This document shows positions 42,805 to 50,731 of a DNA stretch of 64,000 bases, in pieces (position 1 is the first letter of the stretch; each line of letters opens with the position of its first letter). The stretch covers positions 1-64,000 of the forward strand of contig JBBQJI010000034.1 in assembly GCA_038325765.1 (NCBI GenBank), read 5' to 3'. The notes under the pieces were generated by a model. It saw only the letters and a program-made list of their open reading frames with translations. It had not been told where the DNA came from and ran no database searches. The position numbers were made by a program, and so were the translations under genes. The stretch is from Xiheibacterium sp038325765 (GTDB lineage: Bacteria; Myxococcota_A; Polyangia; Nannocystales; Nannocystaceae).

Positions 42805-44457
42805 TCAGCCCGCCGGCGGCGGCAGACACACCGAGCCGCCCTCGATCTGGGCGTTGGTGCGGTACGTGCCGAGCAGCTCCCACGAGCGCGGCTCGAACGC
42901 GGGGATGGTGCCGTCCTCGCGCACGTTGGTCACGTGGTACGTGTGCTGGTTCCAGATGCGCCGGGCCTGGATCCACCGATCTTGGGCGTCGCGGATCACC
43001 TGCACGCTGGGCGCGGTCTGGTTGTCGTCCCAGTCGTTGCTCGACACCACCACGATCTCCGCCGAGCCGTCGTTGTCGACGTCGGCCACGACCGGGTACT
43101 CGATGAGGGTCTTGGAGCTGCGGGCGACCTCCATCAGCCGCATGCCGACATCGTCGAAGACGTAGAGATTGGTCTCGTCGGCGTACATCGCGTCGGCGAA
43201 GCCATCGCCGAGGAAGTCGAAGGCGGTGCCGGCGGCCCAGCCACTGCCATCTTGGACCTGTGCGCTCCACTTCGGGATCAGATCGCGGTCGTACACGGTG
43301 TAACTCTGGGCCGAACTCACCGCGAAGTCGGATTGTCCGTCGCCGTCGAAGTCGTGGATCGTGGCCGGCCGGAACCATGCACCGAGGCCAGCGTCGCCGG
43401 TGGGGCGCTGGTCGATGAACTTCACGGCGCCGTCGTGCTCGAGGATCGTGATCCCGCCGTCGTTGTTGACCAGCACCTCGGGATCGGCGTCGTCGTCGAA
43501 ATTCGCGATCTGCGGGTAGCCGGGCAGCACCGCCGGGTTGTTCCACACCACCGTGCCATCGTGGTGGTACGCCGCCTGGCCGAGCACCAGCTCGAGGTCG
43601 CCGTCGCCGTCGAGATCCGCGGCCGCCGTGGCGGTGTTGCGCTGGGCGAAGAACCACCCGGTCTGCGCCGGCGCCATCATCACGAGGCCGCCGTTCGCGT
43701 CGAGGATGAACCCATCCGCATAGACCTCGGGCGAACCGTCGTTGTCGAAGTCCGCGATGCCCAGGGCCCCGCCTTGGTCCTGCGGCCACACCTGCGGCGA
43801 GGTCCACAGCAGCGCGCCTTGGTGATCGAACGCGACCACACTCAGCGAGCCGAAGACGAGCCCGGTGGCGGCGACGATCTCGGGGATGCCATCGCCGTCG
43901 AGGTCGCCGACTGCCGGCGTGACGGACGCGTTGACCGTGGTCGCGAAGCGGGTGTGCTCGGCACCCGTCGCGCCGTCGAGCACCACGATCTGGCCGCCGA
44001 GGCCGTCGCCGGCGACCACCACCACGTCGGGCGTGTCGCACAGATCGATCGAACCGTCGGCGTTGTCGTCGGTGAGGTTGGCGACCAGTGGCGTGACGGT
44101 GACCTGGCCGCCGTTCCAACTCCACTGCACGTCGGGCTCGAACGCGTCGGGCGGCGCGGTGACGGTGCAGTCGCCGACCGCATCCATGCCGTCGACCACT
44201 TTGCACGATGCCGGCGGGAACATGGGGTCGATGTCGGGCTGCGAGAGATCGAGCCGAGGTCCGTCGCCATCGGTGGTGTCGACGACGGCGGTGGTGTCGG
44301 CCGCCGATGTCATCGTCGCGGACGCGGACGTCGTGTCGCCCGAGGCCGTGGCGCTGCCCGAAGCGGTGCCGAACGGATCGGTGTTGGCCGCCCCACCGCA
44401 TGCGGCGTTGCAGCACACACCGAGCATCGCGAGCATCGAGCCGACGGACGTCTTCAT
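42805..44457 (-). CDS. FG-GAP/VCBS repeat lipoprotein
   Basis: Secreted 550-residue lipoprotein (signal LAMLGVCCNAACGG) with a Thr/Ala/Ser linker. A seven-bladed beta-propeller-type repeat region follows, in which Ca-binding motifs recur: DLDGDGIPEIVAATG, DFDNDGSPEVYADG, DLDGDGDLELVLG, DFDGDGQSDFAVS, DVDNDGSAEIVVVS. Such proteins act in adhesion or surface recognition. The C-terminus has RRIWNQHTYHVTNVREDGTI, common in this secreted myxobacterial family. ATG 44457 is used; GTG 44463 is possible. Convergent with the TonB-like gene, 3 bp apart. Confidence 0.85.
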   Translation of the reverse strand: MKTSVGSMLAMLGVCCNAACGGAANTDPFGTASGSATASGDTTSASATMTSAADTTAVVDTTDGDGPRLDLSQPDIDPMFPPASCKVVDGMDAVGDCTVTAPPDAFEPDVQWSWNGGQVTVTPLVANLTDDNADGSIDLCDTPDVVVVAGDGLGGQIVVLDGATGAEHTRFATTVNASVTPAVGDLDGDGIPEIVAATGLVFGSLSVVAFDHQGALLWTSPQVWPQDQGGALGIADFDNDGSPEVYADGFILDANGGLVMMAPAQTGWFFAQRNTATAAADLDGDGDLELVLGQAAYHHDGTVVWNNPAVLPGYPQIANFDDDADPEVLVNNDGGITILEHDGAVKFIDQRPTGDAGLGAWFRPATIHDFDGDGQSDFAVSSAQSYTVYDRDLIPKWSAQVQDGSGWAAGTAFDFLGDGFADAMYADETNLYVFDDVGMRLMEVARSSKTLIEYPVVADVDNDGSAEIVVVSSNDWDDNQTAPSVQVIRDAQDRWIQARRIWNQHTYHVTNVREDGTIPAFEPRSWELLGTYRTNAQIEGGSVCLPPPAG

Positions 44458-44572
44458 CTGCACACCCCCGCGCCATGCTGCCGCAGGTATGGGGGGGCGG
44501 GGAACCGCGGGGGGCGTGAGGTTGCCGACGGGTCGTGGACGCGCGCCTCCACAGGCGTGGCCCCGAGGTGGC

Positions 44573-46282
44573 TCAGCCGAACGCACGGGCGTCGAGGTCG
44601 GCCCGGGCGAACCGCGGCGGCTGCACGCCCGGGCGGAGCTGTGCAGGCCCGCGATCGGCCGGCAACGGCGGGCACAGCGACGCGGCGAGCTCGGTGAAGA
44701 TCGTCTGGTACGCCGGCAGCGTCCACTTGCCGAAGTGGGTGCTCGCGCCCTCGTAGTCCTGCAGCGCGTATTCCTCGGGCGTGGTGACGTAGCCGGCGTA
44801 CGCGTTGGCGTAACCCACGAGCACCGCGCGGGTGACCCCGATGCCGACGAGCGCGGCACAGACCGTGGCGCACAGGCGGCGACCCGCGACGGTGGTGAAC
44901 TCGTGGGCGACGGCGATGAGCGCGACGTCGCCGATGACGGCGAGCTGGATCGGCAGCACCTGCGGCGTCCACGGGGTCTGGGCGGCGCCATCTCGGTGCA
45001 GCGCGCGGAGCATCCGCAGCGCGCCGCGGGCACGCCCGGGCAGGGGCACCGGCGGCAGGCGGTGCAGCGCGCCGATCCCCAGCACGCGCCGGCGCGCCGT
45101 GTCGACCCACGTCACCTTCTCGGCCTGCGCGGCGTCGCGGGCGGGGTTCGAGCGGACGAGGCGTTTCGCGGCGGCGGCGATCCACCGCTGCAGACCCACG
45201 GCGATCCGCGGCAGGCCGGGGCCCTCGTCGGTGCCGAAGAACATCGCCATGCCGATCTCGCCGGGCGACGTGCGCAACCCGGTGCGGCCGCCGACGAAGC
45301 GTGGAAGCACGGCGACGTCGCCCATGTCGACGAACGCGTGGGCGCAGCGGAGACCGCCGGGCAACGGCGGTCTCTGGGCGGCGCGCGTGTGCACCTCGGT
45401 GGCCAACGCCGCCTGCAGCCCGCCGTTGTGCCGGGCGCTGGCGTCGTCGTCGGGCAGCGCGCCGCGGACGAACGGACGGCCTGGGTGGCGCCGGAAATTC
45501 GGCGTCGCGTCGCCGCTCGCCCCCTGGGCGAAGGCCGCGACCACGTCGGTGCCGCTGGCATCCCGCAACGTCTGCTCCATCGTCTGCGCCGCGTAGCCCT
45601 TGTTGTCGAAGTGCAGCGCGAGGTTGTCGCTGTGCACGCTGGTGCAGTGCACCGCGAACCAGTTGATGCTGCCCAGTGTGCGGCCGTCAGCGGCGTCGAA
45701 GCGCAGGAGCAAAAGCGAGCGATCGAGGGCGAGGTGCTCTTCGCCCGCCACGACGGGCGTGACGTCGGGATTGAGATTGTACGCGGCGATCGAGCGGTTG
45801 AAGGCGACCGGCAGCTCGGGCGCGAACTCGCCGACGTCCCAGCGGATGGCGCCGGGCGTGCGCGCGTCGTCGGCCGCGACGATGGCGGCCACGATGTCGG
45901 CGGCCAGCCCGTCGAGGATCCCCTGGGCGAACCCGGGGATCGTCACGTTGTAGAACGCGTAGTGGGTGAACCCGCCCGGCCCGCTGTGGGTGTGCGTGGC
46001 CATCAGCATCACGTTGTCCACCGACAGGCCGCGCGCGGGGTGGCGGGTGCGCAGCGTCTCGCAGACCGCCTCGCGCAGCGCCGTCGAGATGAACGCCAAC
46101 TCGCACACGGCGAGCGCCACCGAACCGCCGTTGCTCGCGTCGCGGATCACGAAGGCACGCACCGACAGCGGCGTCGCGACCTTGGTCGCGAAGTTGTCGA
46201 GCATGCCCCAGCCCATCATCCCCAGGCCGGGCCGCCACCTCGTGAGGTCATGCCGGGCGGCGCCGATCTCGAAGGCGGACAT
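44573..46282 (-). CDS. Neutral/alkaline ceramidase family hydrolase
   Basis: A 569-residue member of the neutral (non-lysosomal) ceramidase family, which cleaves the N-acyl bond of ceramide to sphingosine and fatty acid. Family motifs include GWGMLDNFATKVATPLSVRA, NVMLMATHTHSGPGG (zinc-binding His), FNRSIAAYNLNP, WFAVHCTSVHSDN, FAQGASGDATPN (substrate Ser region), QLAVIGDVALIAVAHEFT and VGYANAYAGYVTTPEEY. It has no signal peptide from ATG 46282, unlike secreted ceramidases, so it may be cytoplasmic or exported by another route. The upstream ATG at 46321 adds 13 residues without a signal. Confidence 0.88.
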   Translation of the reverse strand: MSAFEIGAARHDLTRWRPGLGMMGWGMLDNFATKVATPLSVRAFVIRDASNGGSVALAVCELAFISTALREAVCETLRTRHPARGLSVDNVMLMATHTHSGPGGFTHYAFYNVTIPGFAQGILDGLAADIVAAIVAADDARTPGAIRWDVGEFAPELPVAFNRSIAAYNLNPDVTPVVAGEEHLALDRSLLLLRFDAADGRTLGSINWFAVHCTSVHSDNLALHFDNKGYAAQTMEQTLRDASGTDVVAAFAQGASGDATPNFRRHPGRPFVRGALPDDDASARHNGGLQAALATEVHTRAAQRPPLPGGLRCAHAFVDMGDVAVLPRFVGGRTGLRTSPGEIGMAMFFGTDEGPGLPRIAVGLQRWIAAAAKRLVRSNPARDAAQAEKVTWVDTARRRVLGIGALHRLPPVPLPGRARGALRMLRALHRDGAAQTPWTPQVLPIQLAVIGDVALIAVAHEFTTVAGRRLCATVCAALVGIGVTRAVLVGYANAYAGYVTTPEEYALQDYEGASTHFGKWTLPAYQTIFTELAASLCPPLPADRGPAQLRPGVQPPRFARADLDARAFG

Positions 46283-46378
46283 CGAGGCGAGCGTAGCAGC
46301 GCCCGGAGGGCGCGCGCGCACCGCCGAGGCTGACGCCGCGGGGGCGGCAGGAATCCCGCTCGCTGCCCCTCTACGCGG

Positions 46379-46451
46379 TGGAGGATAGGGGATTCGAACC
46401 CCTGACCCTCGGCATGCAAAGCCGATGCTCTCCCAACTGAGCTAATCCCCC
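46379..46451 (-). tRNA. tRNA-Ala (anticodon TGC)
   Basis: A 73-nt cloverleaf. The acceptor pairs GGGGGAT with ATCCTCC. The D-arm holds AGCTCAGTTGGGAGAGC. The anticodon stem TCGGC/GCCGA has loop TTTGCAT (anticodon TGC). The T-arm reads GGGGTTCGAATCCCC. There is no encoded CCA. It follows tRNA-Ile by 42 nt on the same strand. Confidence 0.97.
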
Positions 46452-46493
46452 GGTCCGAACGCCGCGACCCGTGGAGGTTCGCGGCATCGTTCG

Positions 46494-46567
46494 TGGGCGT
46501 GGGGGGACTTGAACACCCGACCTCTGCCTTATCAGGGCAGCGCTCTAACCAACTGAGCTACACGCCC
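46494..46567 (-). tRNA. tRNA-Ile (anticodon GAT)
   Basis: A 74-nt cloverleaf. The acceptor pairs GGGCGTG with CACGCCC. The D-arm holds AGCTCAGTTGGTTAGAGC. The anticodon stem TGCCC/GGGCA carries loop TGATAA with anticodon GAT. The T-arm reads GGGTGTTCAAGTCCCCC. CCA is not encoded. It is the first tRNA of an Ile-Ala pair. Confidence 0.97.
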
Positions 46568-46601
46568 GCGTGTGTGCCCCCGTCCTGGTGAACGGGCGGG
46601 T

Positions 46602-46630
46602 CTTTTACTTCGGTCGGCTGCGGTCGTCAA
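46602..46630 (-). promoter_or_regulatory. Promoter of the tRNA-Ile/tRNA-Ala operon
   Basis: On the minus strand TTGACG (46630-46625) is exactly 17 bp from TAAAAG (46607-46602). Predicted initiation near 46595 leaves a leader of about 28 nt before tRNA-Ile. It lies just beyond the end of the lipoprotein gene that stops at 46642 on the same strand. Confidence 0.7.
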
Positions 46631-46641
46631 GCGGGCCGAGA

Positions 46642-47298
46642 TCAGTCCTTGGCGTTGGCGTTGGCGTTGGCGTCGGCGTTGGCGTTGGCCTTGGCGTTGG
46701 CGTTGGCGTTGGCCTTGGCCTTCGCGCGGCGGCCGGTGTCCAGCGCGCCGGCCTTGCGGGCGTGGGCGACCAGGGCCCGGATATACGCGACGATCTCGTC
46801 GCTGGCGGGCATCAGGTGGTGGTGGTAGCCGGGATCGGCTCCGGGAGCCCAGCGCAAGAAGAGCACGAGTTGGCGGCCCTGGAGATCGGTGGGGACCTGG
46901 TCCTCGCCGCGCAACCGCAGCATCTGGCTGTCGCGCGTGCCCTTGGGCAGCTCACCCGAGAGCACGTCGCCGAGCTCGACATCGATGTACTGGGCCTGCT
47001 CGCCCTGATAGCGGCCCCGGCTCCACGCCTGCTCGACCTCGACGAGGGCGACGATCGCCGCGTGGCCAAGGCGCGCGGCGAACAGGTGCTGATCGAGGAC
47101 GTCGTGGGGCGCGCGGCCGCGCAGCTCGAGCTCGGCGTCGGTGTAGTCGTCGTCGAACGCGACGGCGAAGCGCTCCTCCCAGGCGGGCGCGTCGTCTGGG
47201 GGGGTCAGGGCGCCGCGGGTGTTGCGACGGGACTTGCACCCGGCGATCGCGGTGGCGCAAAGTGCGACGAGGGCCAGCCGCGCGACGAGATTGGTCAT
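46642..47298 (-). CDS. Lipoprotein with C-terminal Ala/Asn/Lys hexanucleotide repeat tail
   Basis: A 218-residue lipoprotein (signal LALVALCATAIAGCKS) of unknown function. The globular part includes RFAVAFDDDYTDAELELRGR and ADPGYHHHLMPASDEIVAYI. The last roughly 27 residues alternate Ala with Asn, Lys or Asp (AKANANANAKANANADANA), encoded by a 6-bp GGCGTT-type tandem repeat at 46651-46722. The array length may vary between isolates but stays in frame in 6-bp steps. ATG 47298 immediately precedes the signal; the longer frame upstream is shadow. Confidence 0.72.
   Translation of the reverse strand: MTNLVARLALVALCATAIAGCKSRRNTRGALTPPDDAPAWEERFAVAFDDDYTDAELELRGRAPHDVLDQHLFAARLGHAAIVALVEVEQAWSRGRYQGEQAQYIDVELGDVLSGELPKGTRDSQMLRLRGEDQVPTDLQGRQLVLFLRWAPGADPGYHHHLMPASDEIVAYIRALVAHARKAGALDTGRRAKAKANANANAKANANADANANANAKD
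46651..46722 (+). repeat. Hexanucleotide tandem repeat (GGCGTT/GGCCTT units)
   Basis: Twelve or so 6-bp units, mostly GGCGTT with a few GGCGTC and GGCCTT variants, form the 3' end of the lipoprotein gene. Step size is a multiple of three, so slippage changes tail length without breaking the frame. Confidence 0.85.
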
Positions 47299-47529
47299 GA
47301 TTCCGCGGCGAAGCGTAGTGAGGTCGCCCCTGGAAGTCCACCGCGCAGCCACGGGCGCCCACCGGCCTCGCACGGCGCCGTGGAGCCCGCGCAAGCGGAG
47401 CTGTCGGCCCGGGCCGCGCAAGCGCGATCACGGACCGCTGGTCGCTGCGGCGCCACCTGGAGAAACCGTGCGGCGTGCGGTAGATCGGCAGCGCCATCGG
47501 TCGCCGCGCGACCGCGAGGAGACATCACC

Positions 47530-48444
47530 GTGAAGCGCCCGATCCCGTACGCAACCGCAGCCCTCTTCGTCCTTCTCGCCGCGTGCATGGGCGAGGCGAA
47601 GGACGGCGAGGTGCAGGCCAAGGTCGCCGTCAAGGACGTCAAGCCTGCCAAGGGCGCCGACGCGAAAAAGGCCGACGCCAAGCCCGGTGAGTCGAAGCAA
47701 TCCGAGGCCGACGCCAAGGCCGACGCCAAGGCCGCCGCCAAGGCCGACGCCGCGCCCAAGGTGGAGGCCGCCGCGCCTACGCGCAGCTTCGACAAGGGGG
47801 ACCTCGCCCAGCCCCGCATGAGCCCGGAGGAGGTCGCGGCGTACAACGCAGCCCAGGGCGACCCCCGTACCGCCGCGTTCACACTCGCCGACGCGCTCGC
47901 CGGCGACGACAAGCTCGCGCCGGGCAAGCCCGGCAAGCTGACCGCGGTGTTCGACACCTCGATGGGCAAGTTCGAGTGCGAACTCTACGAAGAAAAGTCG
48001 CCGCTCACGGTGGCGAACTTCGTGGGCCTCGCCCGCGGCACCCGCGAGAGCTACGACAAGAAGTCCGATGCTTGGTCGGGCAAGAAGTTCTACGACGGTG
48101 TGATCATCCACCGCGTGGTCGACGGTTTCATGATCCAGACCGGCGATCCGACCGGCACCGGCGGCGGCGGCCCGGGCTTCGTGCTGCTCGACGAGTTCGA
48201 CAAGTCGCTGAAGCACGGCAAGTCCGGCCTGCTGTCGATGGCCAACCGCGGCCCCAACACCGGCAGCAGCCAATTCTTCGTCACGGTCGCGCCGACGCCC
48301 CACCTCGACGGCAAGCACGTCATCTTCGGCGCCTGCGATCCCGCGGTGCCGACCGAGATCAGCAAGGTCGAGGTCGACGCCCGCGCGAACCATCGCCCCT
48401 ACGAGCAGGTCGTCATCAAGACCATCGACATCGTCCGCAAGTGA
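47530..48444 (+). CDS. Cyclophilin-type peptidyl-prolyl isomerase lipoprotein
   Basis: Protein-folding catalyst, predicted lipid-anchored. The GTG at 47530 has AGGAG 8 nt upstream and begins a lipoprotein signal (AALFVLLAACMGE). A Lys/Ala/Asp-rich linker with ADAKADAK repeats (residues 20-85) leads to the cyclophilin domain: FECELYEEKSPLTVANFVGL, FYDGVIIHRVVDGFMIQTGD (catalytic Arg), GPNTGSSQFFVTVAPTPHLD and KHVIFGACD. The domain is the short bacterial type with all active-site residues. The epimerase gene follows 14 bp later, so they are likely one operon. Confidence 0.9.
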   Translation: MKRPIPYATAALFVLLAACMGEAKDGEVQAKVAVKDVKPAKGADAKKADAKPGESKQSEADAKADAKAAAKADAAPKVEAAAPTRSFDKGDLAQPRMSPEEVAAYNAAQGDPRTAAFTLADALAGDDKLAPGKPGKLTAVFDTSMGKFECELYEEKSPLTVANFVGLARGTRESYDKKSDAWSGKKFYDGVIIHRVVDGFMIQTGDPTGTGGGGPGFVLLDEFDKSLKHGKSGLLSMANRGPNTGSSQFFVTVAPTPHLDGKHVIFGACDPAVPTEISKVEVDARANHRPYEQVVIKTIDIVRK

Positions 48445-48458
48445 AGCCGGAGCCCGAC

Positions 48459-49547
48459 ATGACCAACGCGACCAATGACGTGGTGATCCCGGCGACGGGC
48501 AAGGTCTTCCTCACCGGTGGCTCGGGCCACGTCGGCGCTCACCTGGTGCGCCGCCTGCTGCAAGACGGCGAGGACGTGCGTTGCCTGGTCGAGCCCGGCG
48601 GCGACCGGCGGGCGTTCGAGGGGCTGCCCGTCGAGCTGGTCGAGGGTGACATCCGCGACGAGGACGCGATGGTGCGCGCCATCGCCGGCTGCAGCCGCGT
48701 CTATCACGTGGCCGCGAAGATCTCGATCCTCAGCCCCTCCGCCAACGAGTACAAGGACATCTTCTCTATCAACGTGATGGGTACGCGCAGCGTCATGCGT
48801 GCGGCGCTCGCCAACGGCGTGCGGCGTGCGGTGCTGACTGGATCGTTCTCGGCAGTGGGCTACGACCCGGACGATCCGACCAAGCCCAGCACCGACGAGA
48901 TGCCGCACTGGCCGTTCGACAGCGCGGTGATGCCCTACGCGCGCAGCAAGGCGTTGGCCGAGCACGAGATGCTCAAGGTCGTCGCCGACGGCCTCGACGC
49001 CGTCATCGCGACCTCGTGCGCGTGCATCGGCGCGTGGGACTACATCCCCTCACGCATGGGCCGGACGATGTGCGACTACAGCCGCGGCAAGGTCCGCGCC
49101 TACGTGCCCGGCGGCTTCGAGTTCGTCGCGGGCCGCGACATCGCACAGGGCCACGTGCTGGCCATGTCGCGCGGCCGCACCGGTCACAAGTACGTCTTCG
49201 CGACCGCGTTCCACACCCTGCCGGATCTCATCGAGATGTGGCGCGAGGTCGTGGGCACCCGCAGCAAGCCGATGCGCATCCCTGCCGGGCTCATGTCGGC
49301 GGTGTCGTCGATCTACTCCGGCGCCCTCTCGCGCTTCTTCCCCAACGTGCCCCAGCGCCTCACGCCGGGCTCGATCCGCATCCTCACCATGCGGCGCCAC
49401 GCCGACACCACGCGCGCGCGCACCGAGCTCGGGTGGCGGCCGACCACGATCGCCGAGGCCGTCCGGGCGGCGTACGAGTTCTTCGCGGAGCAGGGGATGA
49501 TCGAGCGGGATACGCTGGTCGCGGTGCCCGCGGCCGCTGCGGAGTGA
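48459..49547 (+). CDS. NAD(P)-dependent epimerase/dehydratase (extended SDR)
   Basis: A 362-residue extended short-chain dehydrogenase. FLTGGSGHVGAHLVRRLLQD is the Gly-rich Rossmann motif. VYHVAAKISILSPS and the Tyr-x3-Lys-type catalytic pair YARSKALAEHEML follow, with TGSFSAVGY upstream supplying the Ser. The type is close to dihydroflavonol-reductase/HpnA-like enzymes acting on sugars, sterols or hopanoid precursors; the substrate is unknown. ATG 48459 has GGAG 6 nt upstream. Probably co-transcribed with the cyclophilin. Confidence 0.88.
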   Translation: MTNATNDVVIPATGKVFLTGGSGHVGAHLVRRLLQDGEDVRCLVEPGGDRRAFEGLPVELVEGDIRDEDAMVRAIAGCSRVYHVAAKISILSPSANEYKDIFSINVMGTRSVMRAALANGVRRAVLTGSFSAVGYDPDDPTKPSTDEMPHWPFDSAVMPYARSKALAEHEMLKVVADGLDAVIATSCACIGAWDYIPSRMGRTMCDYSRGKVRAYVPGGFEFVAGRDIAQGHVLAMSRGRTGHKYVFATAFHTLPDLIEMWREVVGTRSKPMRIPAGLMSAVSSIYSGALSRFFPNVPQRLTPGSIRILTMRRHADTTRARTELGWRPTTIAEAVRAAYEFFAEQGMIERDTLVAVPAAAAE

Positions 49548-50061
49548 TCGGGGGCGCGGGCGTGGCGGCCGGCCGAGTCGGGCGTCCGGGGGCGAGGTTT
49601 CGCACAGGGCGTGATCGTATGCCGGTCATGGGGAACTGACGGTCCGTGACCCTCTCCCGCGTTCGACTCCTGCTCCAGCTGCCGTGTCTGCCTGCGACGG
49701 CGGTGGCGGCGAAGATTCCCGGGATCCGGGGCCGTGCGATGTGATCGACGCGGGCGGCCTCGGTGCTGACGCGCAGTGTCCCCCCCCGATGTCACGTTCG
49801 GTCGCGTCGCCCCCCCGCGCTCCGGCGCGCGAGGATCGCGAGGACGATGCATGGCATCGCCACCGCGCTGCAGGCGGCCGCGGGCCACGGGTGCCCACTG
49901 AGGGAGATGGCGGCCGCGGCGAGCGAGGCGGCGGCGGACGCGAAGAAGAACAGATTCGCACGTTGCCCGACCCCTTGGTTCCACGCCCGGCGCATCGGTT
50001 TAACGCCGCGGTCGAAGGCCGCCAGGGATGCCGACGAACACGCCCCAGCACCGCCCGTCCA
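49548..50061. other. Gene-poor stretch before decayed genes
   Basis: About 510 bp with no convincing intact gene. The only candidate is a 67-residue minus-strand frame (49792-49995) with two short hydrophobic stretches (ANLFFFASAAASLAAAAISL and ACSAVAMPCIVLAILA); it may be a small membrane protein or a leftover fragment. The rest shows no codon-like pattern, repeat or hairpin array that I can see. Confidence 0.4.
49792..49995 (-). CDS. Possible small two-helix membrane protein or fragment
   Basis: ATG 49995 starts a 67-residue ORF with two hydrophobic helices and an Arg-rich C-terminus. It lies in a region with gene remnants, so it may be debris. Nothing else supports it. Confidence 0.3.
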   Translation of the reverse strand: MRRAWNQGVGQRANLFFFASAAASLAAAAISLSGHPWPAAACSAVAMPCIVLAILARRSAGGRRDRT

Positions 50062-50447
50062 TCACGCCAGAATCTCCTCCAACGGCGTCGTCGACTCGCA
50101 TACCCCACCACCGAAGGACGTCGCGCCCGGATCGTACCCCTGCAAACCGGCGAGCGCGACATCCGAAGTGTTCCCCGCCGTCGGCATGTCGGCGACGACA
50201 GCCCATTGCTGTGCAGCGAGCCCACCGAGCAGTCCGATGAGGCGTAGACGATCGTCGAGTCGAGGAGGTTGCCGCCGAGGTCCTCGGAGTCGCGCAGGAT
50301 CTCGGCGAACTCGGCGAGCCGCTGCATCTCGAACACGATCGCGGCGTCTAGCTGCTGCAGCGAGTTCGCGACGTCGATACCGTAGATCGAGCCGAGCACC
50401 GCGTTCGCGACGGTGTAGTCGGCGTCGAGGATGCGCCGTAGCGCGTG
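50062..50447 (-). pseudogene. Decayed gene, resembling C-terminus of DUF1552-type secreted protein
   Basis: Two different minus-strand frames carry coherent protein sequence. One frame reads ANSLQQLDAAIVFEMQRLAE and then LRDSEDLGGNLLDSTIVYAS (pattern of DUF1552: FEMxxxLAELL...LLDNTxxxxxSDCS). After a frame change near 50225 the next frame reads QWAVVADMPTAGNTSDVALA and GGGVCESTTPLEEILA ending at stop 50062. No start or full-length frame exists. This indicates a truncated, frameshifted remnant; an assembly indel could contribute but would not restore a full gene. Confidence 0.55.
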
Positions 50448-50686
50448 ACGTCGGTCGTCGACCAGGCCTGGAGGTACGCGCTGCCGTCCCCGGCGAGGAA
50501 CAGGTCGGCGCCGTCGCAGCCGATGTCGCAGAACGACGCGCTCAGCCCGGCGGTCGTGCCCTCGAGGATCGCCGCGAGCGCCTGGCCGAGCGCGCACTCG
50601 AGGGCCGGATCGACCTCCTCCCCGTTCGAGCCCGGGTCACGCGCGACCGGGTCGCACGGCGCGGGTGCGTTGCACTGCTCGAGCAA
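50440..50686 (-). pseudogene. Gene fragment of unknown lipoprotein-like protein
   Basis: A coherent minus-strand segment reads CNAPAPCDPVARDPGSNGEE, then DPALECALGQALAAILEGTT and SFCDIGCDGADLFLAGDG. After this it loses sense where the neighbouring decayed gene begins in another frame. It lacks a signal peptide and has no plausible end, so I read it as a fragment of a separate exported protein. Confidence 0.4.
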
Positions 50687-50731
50687 GGACGGCTGCTCGA
50701 CACCGCGCCGCCGCGTTCGTCCCCGCCTGGG

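Noticed and set aside
46320..46378. Terminator after tRNA-Ala(TGC)
   Set aside because: A GGGGCAG/CTGCC-CCC stem exists but has a bulge and no T-run, so it was not listed as a terminator.
46379..46567. rRNA operon spacer
   Set aside because: tRNA-Ile and tRNA-Ala occur together but neither 16S nor 23S sequence flanks them; protein genes do.
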